A stretch of 64,000 nucleotides of DNA from Hemerocallis citrina (Eukaryota; Streptophyta; Magnoliopsida; Asparagales; Asphodelaceae), in the NCBI GenBank assembly GCA_017893485.1, contig CM030366.1, forward strand, positions 73,282,227 through 73,346,226, written 5' to 3'. A model generated the notes under the pieces. The model did no database searches, was not told the origin of the DNA, and saw only the letters and a list, made by a program, of their open reading frames with translations. The translations under genes and the position numbers were made by a program. Within the stretch, counting starts at the first letter, position 1. The number at the start of each line of letters is the position of its first letter. Below, one piece after another: positions 42,985-52,608 of the stretch.

Positions 42985-44020
42985 TTTCACGCTCAGTCGG
43001 CTGCCGAGCAAGTGCCTTTCCGACCCTGCAAACAGAGAAAACTCACTTTCTCCTCAACTTTCACGTCGGATCTCGATCAGACGGCCCAGATCTCGCCGAG
43101 GACACTAAACGACAAGATAGTGTTTTCTTGAGAAATGTGCTCGTCTTGAGATGCGCGTCGTCATCCAACGGCTCAGATTGCGCCACGTCGCTCGGACTGC
43201 CGAGACCCCATGCCTTCGGCCGGCTGCTGAGCAAGTGCCTTTCCGATCCTGCAAACGGAGAAAACTCACTTTCTCCTCAACTTTCGTGTAAGACCTCGAT
43301 CAGACGGCCCAGATCTCGCCGAGGACACTAAACGACAAGATAGTGTTTTCTTGAGAAATGTGCCCATCTTGAGATGCGCGTCGTCATCCAACGGCTCAGA
43401 TTGCGCCACGTCGCTCGGACTGCCGAGACCCCATGCCTTCGGCCGGCTGCCGAGCAAGTGCCTTTCCGATCCTGCAAACGGAGAAAACTCACTTTCTCCT
43501 CAACTTTCGTGTAAGATCTCGATCAGACGGCCCAGATCTCGCCGAGGACACTAAACGACAAGATAGTCTTTTCTTGATAAATGTGCCCGTCTTGAGATGC
43601 TCGTCGTCATCCAACGGCTCAGATTGCGCCACGTCGCTCGGCCTGCCGAGCCCCTATCCCTCCGGTCGGCGGCCGAGCAAGTGCCTTTCTGAGCCCGCAA
43701 ACGGAGAAAAAAGACACCGAGCTATTACGACCGTTGGATCTCTCAGAAATTCGTGCTTCTAATGATGAATGGCCCAGATTGCGCCACGTGCGCTAAAAGA
43801 CAAGATAGCATTTTCTTGGGATTCACACCATCATCCGACGGCTCAGATTGCACCACGTCGCTCAGCCTGCCGAGTCCCTATCCCTCCGGTCGGCGGCCGA
43901 GCAAGTGCCTTTCCGAGCTCGCAAACGGAGAAAAAAGCTTCCGAGCGATAACAGTCGATGGATCTCTCAAAAATTCGCGCTCATCCATGATCAACGGCTC
44001 CGATCAAGCCACGTCATAAA
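42985..44020. repeat. 223-bp tandem array in Tat element
   Basis: The marker GACACTAAACGACAAGATAG occurs at 43101, 43324 and 43547, exactly 223 bp apart. Two more diverged units run to about 44020 with CCTATCCCTCCGGTCGGCGG. The central units are almost identical. The unit is a derivative of the module seen at 36836 and 41736. Confidence 0.95.
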
Positions 44021-44030
44021 TCGGTATTAA

Positions 44031-44421
44031 AAATCGTTTTTTATTTATTTAAATCATTTTATTTATCTAAAAATTGCGAAAAAATTGCTAAAAAATTGGG
44101 AAAATTAACTAAAAATTCTAGAAAATAATTAAAAATTCGGGGGTACATTTTTGAACCCCTGAACGAACAATTATTGCCTAGAATGTACCGTTAAGACCCC
44201 CGAACGATTAGTGAACACATTGCAAAGTTAAATAAATAATCCGAAAAAAATAAATAAAAGCTGTCAAATACTCGATATGGTTAGAGAACAGCACATGGCA
44301 TCAAAAAATCACCTCACTATCCCCTTCGAGATTCAAACTCCTCCATTTGGACTCCGATACAACTCCATTAGCCACCAAAACAGTTAAACTACTCCTCAAA
44401 GGCTGATCACGCTCATTCTTT
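44031..44421. other. AT-rich spacer before the polypurine tract
   Basis: A strongly AT-rich stretch with repeated AAAAATT motifs follows the 223-bp array. No gene is seen. Confidence 0.6.
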
Positions 44422-44438
44422 AGGAGTGGGGGGGCTCG
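44422..44438 (+). other. polypurine tract of Tat element
   Basis: AGGAGTGGGGGGGCTCG lies immediately before the 3' LTR start at 44439. Confidence 0.8.
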
Positions 44439-45029
44439 TGATATGGCTAAAAATGGGGTTAAATCGGAACCGTCCAGATTGGGCGTGAATCTCGAAGCTC
44501 GGGGGTAAAACGGTAATTTCACATGCAAATGGATCCAGAGCGGGTATTGGGTCTCCTTCTCACGGATCCACCAGCCCACAAACGGATCCACTCCGACTGG
44601 GTACGGGTCCCGACCCGGGGCAAACCCAGATCTACGAAGAGACAAATCAGGGTCACTGATTTGACCAAGTCAGCAGGCCTGATTTACTCTCACCGGAAAT
44701 CAGGGGTTAGTTTCCTAAACAGACTGTGAGGATTTTTCTCCTAGCAGTTACACTAGGAATCAAGCCTCTAATCACTCTCCCGGCGACTATAAATACCTCC
44801 CCTCTGCCACTGTGACCAGGTAATCACTCTTTTTCCACCTTAAGCTCTTTCTTTAATCACCACTGGTTACTGACAAGAGCGTCGAAGGGTGCGTCGCCGG
44901 AATCTACCCCGATGTCTCGCACTTCCTTGCAGGTTGCGGCAGGAATCGGAAGGCTTGGATCTGCTGTTCAAGTTTTCTCGAACTCACAAATCTCATCTGT
45001 TTACCCCCACACCGAAATCAGCGGTAACA
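44439..45029 (+). repeat. 3' LTR of Tat element
   Basis: It is 591 bp, close to the 5' LTR, with TATAAATA at 44788-44795 and the end GCGGTAACA, followed by the duplication GAGAC. Confidence 0.93.
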
Positions 45030-45034
45030 GAGAC

Positions 45035-45975
45035 CTTAGTAGGCAGGGACTGAAGGGCAGGAAGAGGTATACCCTTGGATGCCCACTTATGGATATTGAG
45101 CTGAACAGAACCAATAAAGAAGAAGTTCTTTTCCACTAGCTCCATGAGCACCTTAACCAATGGGCAGTTAATCACAATGTCACCATTAGAACCGACATTA
45201 ACAGCCCAGGTCCAATTGACCACATTACAGGTGTTGCAGAGAAAGTCATCTAATATAGCATTAGTGATGGAGCCGCCAGAGAAAGAAACAGCACCAAAGC
45301 TCTCAAGGTTGGCAATTTTAGCTGAAAGCTTTAATGATAGGACTACGATTAAAGCGACCTCGATTTCATGGGAGAGGGTCGATTGAGAAGAGGTAGGAGG
45401 AGGTGGTAGCTGAGCAATCACCTGAGTCTGAGAGAACGAGGAGGGAGAAGGCTGCTTAATCGCCGACAGAAGTTGAGTAGATGGAGGAGTCGGTAGGATA
45501 GCTGAATCAACATAAAGCTTGATCCTCTTAGAATTCTTGGACTCAACCTCGGCTAATTTAGCGTGGAGGGAAGGGAAATCAAGAGCTACCAAGACTTGCT
45601 CAGAGATGGGCACACCCACAGGAAGGCCAAGGATTTGTTGAAGAGCGAAGCATCTGCTTTGGGAGTGCCCATTTTTTTTTGACAGAACAAACACTTCATC
45701 TTGGCTTTGCAAAAAAAGTTGAAATAGCCAGTCTGAAGGCAATCAAAGCTGCGGAGAAAAGGAGAACGAGGAGACGAAAGAAGATTATTTGATAGAGCGA
45801 CAGAAGGAGAGGGAGAAGAAAGGTGGGAAGAAGAGGCGCAAGACTCACCCAGAAGACTCTGGAAGTTGGTCGAGTTAGGTGAAGAGGGATGGGCCGATTG
45901 AGGCCCACTAATAGTGTAAAATATTTTTTTTATAAGGCCTCTTTTTAACGATGTCAACCCAATAAAGGCCTCCAT
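45035..45975 (-). pseudogene. LINE-B ORF1, N-terminal half
   Basis: The start is MEAFIGLTSLKRGLIKK at 45975. A Ser/Pro-rich stretch and a degenerate pair of knuckles follow (CLQTGYFNFFCKAKMKC then CLFCQKK). The frame then shifts near 45660 and continues as GHSQSRCFALQQILGLPVGV to 45035, the Tat insertion point. The best-preserved part (LNIHKWASKGIPLPALQSL) joins the piece left of the Tat element. Confidence 0.78.
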
Positions 45976-46227
45976 CTAATAACACAGACCAAAAAAAAAT
46001 CACAAAAAAACGGTTGGCAAACCGTAACTATAGCGATCTTAGAGCGCTAACCAGCTAAGAAAAAACCCCCAAAAAAAACTCCAGAAAATACACCGAAAAT
46101 ATGGAAGAAACAAAGCCGCGATAAAGTCGAGAAAACACCAAAAGAAAAGGTTGGATTAGAAGAGAGCAAGAGGGGAAAAAACTTAGAGAATAAGAGCTAC
46201 ACACTAAAGGTAAGGTAGATCAAAAGT
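45976..46227 (-). other. LINE-B 5' leader, inner part
   Basis: A-rich plus-strand sequence between the ORF1 start and solo LTR 2. No gene is seen. Confidence 0.5.
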
Positions 46228-49200
46228 TGTCATGCACCACTTCCCAAAAACAATACGGAATACGGATACGCAACAAAAACCCAGCGAATGATTTTCATCA
46301 TCCATAAGTTGTTCAAGAATCTTTACAACATCTCACGAAATAATTAGAGTCGGAAGCAAAAGAATCAACCAACATGCACATATGAACCAAAATACCAACA
46401 AGAATACTTGAAACCAAAATGTATTAATCTCAAATAATCATGATCTGAATAAGTCAACTATCCTGGGCTACATTGCCCAAATACAAAAATAAATCCAAGT
46501 CTTAAAATACAATAATGTTCGAGCAAGCTACAAGAAATAAAAAAAAATAAAATCCAACACTAATACTTCATGTCACCAATACCGTCTGGAACCTGTTCTC
46601 CAAAATCTGCAATTTAACAATTACAGGAAAGAGGAAAAGAGAAAACAAGTACCCGTCAATTGCAAGTTACGGACCGCTTGTAATGCAAAATACAAGTATA
46701 TGGGGAAAACTAACTAATAACATGGAATAGGCATAATATCAAGTATAACAACTAGAATGGTAAGGTGAACAAGTACAAGTAGCATGTCTCAAGTGTCAAG
46801 TAAACAAGTATCATGTAAACAAGCAATAAGTGTCGAGCACGCAGGTAAACAGGTAACAGGTGTCAAGTATCAAGTACAAGTCTCATGTATCATGTAGTCA
46901 AGTATCAAGTAAGCATGTATCATGTTCAAGTGTCAAGTATCAAGTCTTTTAGTTATAACTATCTAGGTAGCACTTTATGCGCCCCATATTATAACACATA
47001 GTTGCTACTACAAACAGTTTCACTTTAGATTTTATAGTGGACCATAGAGGGCAGTGTACTCAAAGACAAGTAATCCAAATCATATACCAAATTCCAAATA
47101 TGGGAAACACGGGCCCCCTTCCGAGTACACATTTTTGAATTATCCACTATTAGATCTTTCCCTTAAATCCCGGCTTGGTTATTTATTAATATTATCAAAC
47201 AAGCATGTATGTGTGCAAAACATCTCAAGAGTAACATGGCATGATCATGTAACAAGTTCAAATTGCAAGATAAGCATGTACGGGAGCAAGATAACACATA
47301 ACAAAATAAAATAACCAAATCTCAAGTTCAGGACAGCAAGACTACACTGCAGTAAAATAGTGATTCCCAGTGTTACAAACATGCAAATCTGAATCCGTTA
47401 AAACGTCTAGAAAATAGACTTCCAACCGAATCCAGCAAGTATAAATAAGTTATATTGTATTTCACAAAATCATAACTTAAAACTGATTTGAATCTAAAAA
47501 AACACGTTCAGCCAGAAATCAGTAAAACCAATTCTCGGTCAAAAAAACAGCATAAAAACTCAATAAATAATTCCACAAAAAATCTGAGGTATTCCCCTAT
47601 CTGTCTAGTATCAAAATATATGATTTCATAATTTTTCAATAAAATTAGATCAGCCATTAAAAATCAGAAAACATCAAGAAACGATAGTTTGGCAAATGTG
47701 GAATTTCCAACACAGCTGTACGAAAAATGTAATATCTCGCAAACCGTGAAACAAAATCCAAATCCGCCAAAAGGAGATGAAAGTACACAAAATAATCTAA
47801 CTTTTATATTTCATAAATATTTTTCATACAGTAAAAGGAATCAGGGTGAAAATACGATTCTTTACAGAACAGCGAGTAAATTACAGCAAGTACAGTCTTT
47901 ATAAACAAGTATGAAATGGCATATAAAACTCATCAATAAAATCTGCCAAAATTCTGGATAATCCCTAGATAAGTATAGAAAAACTGACCAAAGTTCTAGA
48001 TCAAAATAATATGTGTAGCACAAGTATCAAAATGCTTTAGTCATCAAAATCACCAAGAAACAAAATTTGGAAAAGATCTACACCTCTGTAGTAAAATAGT
48101 CATATCTTACACTTACAAAAACGAAATCAATCAAGGTCAGAGGGGTTGGAAAGAAGATGAATTCCTCTACAAATCATGTTTTATACTGAAACTAAGATAC
48201 TGACCTTAATATAGTCTAAATTACTAATCAAGGTAGAATATCGGTAAAACACAGAATTTTCTCAAAATTCAAAATCAATATAGATCCAACGAAACTTAAT
48301 CCTAACACAACCAAACATGAAATCGAGTCTACCAAGTGTCCAAACAACATGAAATAGGGTATCAACATGTCCACAACAAGTATCTTACATGGGTCACACG
48401 AGTTCTCATAATTGTTTTACATATACATCATATCAAGAACGGGAAAAATCTAGGTTGTTTCATGTCAAATTTTGTGTCGTGAGTCAACTATGGTCAAACA
48501 CTATAGAGACAAACTCATCAAGAACATCACACACATGAGTTGTCTCTAGAACCCAACTAAACTATAAGCGGTATTTATGACTTGTATCATACAAAGAAAT
48601 TTGAGTACAAGTTACTTGCCTTAACCGAAGACGAAAACAAAGAACACCAAGAATAATGGGAATGGATCCCGGCAACGAACAAAACAGAACTTGCAACCAC
48701 CACGAGCCAACTAATGAGCAACGAACCAACACACCGAACAACGAACCAACACCCAAAACAGCATGTGCAAAACCACGCACGTGCAAGGGAGAGCGAGCGG
48801 AGGGACAACGGACAACCGGGGATCACGTGACGTCAAATACAGAGGGGTAATGGCTGCCGCTGACATTGGGGTTGTCCATAGTCGTCGGAGGGGAAGCACG
48901 GGGAGATGCCGGCTTCGGGAGAGCGACTGCATGGCACCGGGGCTGGACAACGTTGGAGTGTTGTCGTGGCTTGCCGGCGCCTCGACGTTGGCCACGAACG
49001 CACCAAGGGGGGAGTCACGACTAGCTACGTCGCGGGCCGTCGAGAGGAGGAAACGGCGCAGGAGAGATGGAGAGGCAGGGACCAGGGTGATGCGGCTAAG
49101 CGGGAGGGGAGGAAAGGGCGGCGGAAAGGAGGAGACGAACAGGCTGAGCATGGGGGAGTAATGGGTTTATATATACAGCGGAGGATTTTAGGGTTAGAGA

Positions 49201-49529
49201 AGGGAGATGACGGCTGGAGGGGAAAGAAGGTTTTAAATGGGTGAGTTATCGGGTAGGGATATAGGCTTATTGGGTTCGGGTATTAATATGTGGAGTATGG
49301 GGTTTTAGTTTAGTGCAGGTGTAGGGTGTATATTGGGTTTAGATTAGTTAAAATAGGGTAATGGGTAGAGTAGTTAGGTGGGTTCGGGCATTGGTAATGG
49401 GTTTAAGTATAGGGTACTAGGGTGAGTTATTGGATATGGGTTTTTAAAAAAAATCCAATAAGAAAATTAAATAACCAATAAAACATACAATTTAGGATTT
49501 TATAAAAATATTAATAATAATAATAAAAC

Positions 49530-49560
<31 letters not shown>

Positions 49561-49809
49561 GTATAAAAAAATAACAGTAATAATAATAATATTAGAGATC
49601 AAAGTAACCAGATCAAAAATAAGGTTTGTATTACCATGTAAAATTCATAGAAAATAGTTACAATAAAATTATAGATCGAAAATATATTTTAGTAAAAGAT
49701 CCAATAATATATTTTGACAAAAGAATTTGAAAATCGAAAAAAATAATTTGCGAAAATTTTAAACAGAGAAAATGCACAAAAATATATTTTTGGAAAAACA
49801 GGGGTTACA
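46228..49809 (-). mobile_element. solo LTR 2 (3.6 kb, Ty3/gypsy type), TSD AAAGT
   Basis: The ends are TGTCATGCACC and GGGGTTACA, with perfect duplications AAAGT at 46223-46227 and 49810-49814. The order of features matches solo LTR 1: CCCAGCGAATGATTTT near one end, a CAAGTATCAAGT array (46770-46940), ACACGGGCCCCCTT and a GC-rich segment (48780-49150). Then come TATATATAAACC on the minus strand (near 49166-49175) and TTTAGGG-like repeats. Transcription would run on the minus strand. GC-rich open frames at 48711-49244 lie in the presumed LTR transcript leader and have no known domain. Confidence 0.8.
49510..49561. repeat. (TAA)n microsatellite
   Basis: A run of TAA/ATA trinucleotides near the start (minus orientation) of solo LTR 2, with minor interruptions. 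Confidence 0.9.
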
Positions 49810-49814
49810 AAAGT

Positions 49815-50484
49815 TAAAAACCACAAAAAGAGGACTCAAAAAAGAAGAAAATTTGAAGCGATAGAGGCTCTTGCAACCAGAGACCTCTAGGGAAACCAGA
49901 ATCGCCACCACCAAAGTAGTGGGACACGAACTCGCCACCAACAGGAAACAACACCCGCATTAAAGACAACTAAAGGAGCAAAGAGAGAGAAAAAAAAACC
50001 AAGAATACTTACAGTGGAGGGAAAATCACAGCAAAACTCCGACGAATTGAGGTCTTGAGATACCTACAGTAGAGGGGAAGAACAGTACTCCAGCATCCAC
50101 AGACGAAGAGAGGCTAACACCAACAGTGGGGAGGAGTCCACCCCAAAACCCAAACAAACTGAAATCTTGATGGGCTATCACCACCAATCGAAACAAAATC
50201 TTGAGATCACTGCAGCTGAGGGAAAGAAAAAGCCTCCAGCACCAGTAGATGAAAAGGGCTAGAAACCTGGAGCCTCCAACAAAAAGGGTTGGAGGAGAAG
50301 CAAACAAGATGGGTTTGTGGAGGAAGCCGAGTTCTCAAACTTTAAAGAAGGGAGGTGGGGGGGAAAAGGCAAAGATCGAATGGATCTGGACGGGGAAGGA
50401 TGAAGAGCAGTTGAGGGATTGTGTCTACCATACCAAATATTTTAACAGCTTGTTTGCCAATTATTACATGAAATGAATAAAATG
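49815..50484 (-). other. LINE-B 5' leader, outer part
   Basis: Sequence between solo LTR 2 and the point where the split 5' LTR resumes. It includes a purine tract at 50345-50365. There is no recognisable coding sequence, and assignment to LINE-B rests on position only. Confidence 0.45.
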
Positions 50485-50534
50485 CTTTTCTTTTGATTTC
50501 CCTTTGCATCTACTATGGATTTGTATAATTAACA
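50485..50534 (+). repeat. 5' LTR of the non-autonomous element, right part
   Basis: CTTTTCTTTTGATTTC through TTTGTATAATTAACA matches the end of the 3' LTR (56796-56845). It completes the LTR that breaks off at 18609. Confidence 0.8.
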
Positions 50535-50550
50535 TGGTATCAGAACGGGT
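50535..50550 (+). other. primer-binding site (initiator Met tRNA type)
   Basis: TGGTATCAGAACGGGT directly follows the LTR end. Its first ten bases match the common TGGTATCAGAGC form of plant retrotransposons. Confidence 0.8.
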
Positions 50551-52608
50551 TTGATTCATACCTGATTTTTCGTTCTTGTTTGTTATCCCCGCCATCGAAT
50601 CTGGACTCGAACTCCGTCAGATCTGCCGTTGGATTCACAGTCAAAGCCTTTCGCTACCGCCACCATTGTTTGCTGTTGTCATGCTTGCTGTCTTCACTTC
50701 TAATCCTCTCAGATCTTGGATCTTCGTTGTTGACTTATGGTTCATAGTTTGGTAATTGGAAGGTTTTGAGTTTGTTGGGTTTATGGGTTAAGAAGAAGAA
50801 GATGATGAAGAAGAAGTTGGCTGCTGTAAGAAGAAATAGAAGTGGGTTTTTGTTTTGGGTGAAGAGGAAGAGAGATGAATTATAAGATTGCAGACGAAGA
50901 AGGCGAAGAAGAAGCGGCCACTGTTTTGGGTTTTGTTTTTGAGTTGGTATTAGTGATAAGAAGAAGCAAAAGAAGTAGAATGAAGTAGTAGTAGTATGGA
51001 GAAATTGGGTACTATGTGGATTGTTGTTGTAGAAGAATAAGAAGAGTTGAGTCCAGAAGAAGAAGAAGAAATAGAAGAAGAAGAATAAAACAAGAAGGGG
51101 GCTGCCTATTTTGATTGTGGGTTATTATCTACTTTGGGAGTGAAATTTGTGATAAGAAGAAAAAGAAGTGGGCCACGATTTTGAGTTTGTTTGCGATTGA
51201 GGTTGAAATTGGATTTGCAGTGAAACCATTTAATGGGTTTTGAGTTTGGGATTTTGCAGAGGGATTTGCATGAAGTTTATTGGCATTTGGGGAGTGGAAA
51301 TTTTAATTTGGGAAGTTTGTTTGCATGAAACAATTTGGAAGTGATGTGGCAAGTTGAAAACAAGTTGAAGCTTTGGTAGTGATTTAAAAGCAAGTTGAAA
51401 ACTTGTTGAAGCTATTTGGAAGTGATTTGAAAAGTTGAAAACAAGTTGAAGCCATTTGAAAGTAATTTGAGAACAATATTTTCAAGGGAAGTAACATTTG
51501 CAGGGAGTATAACAACATTTGCATGAGAGTCACAATTTGGAAGTTTATTTGTATTAGCAATTAGGAATTCGCAAATTAGAAGTTTGTCTTGTTTCATCTG
51601 GCAATTTGAAAATTTGTCTCGTTTCTTTCCTTTCCCCTCCTTTGGAAACAATTTGCATTTGGATCATTTCTTTCTACCTCCACTCTTTCGGAAGCAATTT
51701 ACATTTGTATCGTTTCTTTCTCCCTCATTTCCTTTGGAAGAAATTTGAATTTGAAGAGTTTGTTTGCATGAAACAATTTGGAAGTGATTTGGCAAGTTGA
51801 AAACAAGTTGAAGTCGTTTGGAAGCAAGTTGGAAACAAGTTGAAGCTATTTGGAAGTGATTTGGCAAGTTGAAAACAAGTTGAAGTCATTTGGAAGCAAG
51901 TTGAAAACAAGTTGAAGCTATTTGGAAGTGATTTGGCAAGTTAAAAACAAATTGAAGTCATTTGAAAGTAATTTGGGAACAACATTTGCATGGGAAGTCA
52001 CAATTTGCTGGGAATAAAACAACATTTGCATGGGAGTCACAATTTGGAAGTAACATTTGCATTGGCAATTTGAAAGCAGTTTGGACCTTGCAATTTGAAA
52101 GTAATTTGAAAGTAACAGTTTGGAAGTTTGTTGGAATTTGCAGGGTGGAAGTTTGTTTGCATTTTGGAGGAATTTGGAAGTAAAATTTTGTTCGCATTTG
52201 CAAGGAGAAAAGCAATTTTCGTTCGTTCCTTCTGTTAGGAATTGTGGCCTCAAATACACGTAGGTACTGAGTACTTGAAGTTGGAGAATAAAAGAAGGAG
52301 ACAAAGAAGCAAGAGAAGACAAACAGCGAGTAGAAGAATGCAATCTGGAGAGTTGCGATCGACCGACCGGGGGTGCGATCGACCGACCCAAACTGCTAAG
52401 AGTTCTTCGAGTGTATAAGGTCCAACAGAGGGGGTGACGGTCGACCGTGCAGTCGACCAGTCGAGTATCGTGTTTGGCTTTACACGTTGCGGTCGACCGA
52501 CCTTGGGGGTGCGGGTGACCGACTATGGCGCTGATTGTTTTTTGGCTTACGAGTTTAAGGCCCAATTGCGGAATTTGTGTTTATCTTTTAGGGTTTACTT
52601 GGGGCTAT
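50551..52608 (+). other. internal region of the non-autonomous element, no gag or pol
   Basis: It starts with a leader containing CCGCCATCGAATCTGGACTC. A GAA/GAAGAA-rich stretch (about 50785-51095) and the repeat block at 51349-52060 follow. Near 52350-52520 there are repeated GATCGACCGACC-type motifs. Short open frames are low-complexity products. No retroviral domain is visible. Confidence 0.6.
51349..52060. repeat. AAGTTGAAAACAAGTTGAAG repeats, 72-bp period in part
   Basis: GGCAAGTTGAAAAC markers at 51791, 51863 and 51935 define a 72-bp period. Looser copies run from 51349. Two longer blocks with ACATTTGCATG(G/A)GAGTCACAATTTG occur near 51480-51545 and 51977-52045, suggesting a larger duplication of about 500 bp. 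Confidence 0.85.

Larger units (their letters stand above)
29349..45029 (+). mobile_element. full-length Tat-lineage Ty3/gypsy retrotransposon, TSD GAGAC
   Basis: LTRs of 590 and 591 bp (29349-29938 and 44439-45029) differ by about 20 substitutions and one indel by my count. Perfect duplications GAGAC flank it (29344-29348, 45030-45034). The Tat lineage is indicated by the TTGGCGCCGTCTGTGGGA primer site, a second archaeal-type RNase H after the first, no chromodomain, and a very long region after pol with tandem repeats and antisense ORFs. The element sits in LINE-B ORF1; removing it rejoins the frame (SLPTKVS to IIGLPPF). It is the youngest-looking large element in the nest. Confidence 0.93.
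18610..50484 (-). mobile_element. LINE-B, L1-type LINE broken by three large insertions
   Basis: The minus-strand 3' end is at 18610, with a short poly-A read as TTTTTTTT. ORF2 pieces lie at 19866-22378 and 26123-27259, ORF1 pieces at 27924-29343 and 45035-45975, and 5' leader pieces at 45976-46227 and 49815-50484. Insertions are solo LTR 1 (22384-26117), the Tat element (29349-45029) and solo LTR 2 (46228-49809). Without them the LINE is about 8.9 kb including a 672-bp internal duplication. No clear LINE target duplication was found, and the 5' boundary near 50484 is inferred from where the split LTR resumes. Confidence 0.78.

Noticed and set aside
42985..44020. CRISPR-like repeat/spacer array
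   Set aside because: Units are 223 bp and contiguous without spacers, in a plant retrotransposon; it is a satellite-type array.
48711..49244. Arg/Gly-rich open frames on both strands
   Set aside because: Same position in solo LTR 2 as the GC-rich frames of solo LTR 1; frames are not conserved between the two copies.
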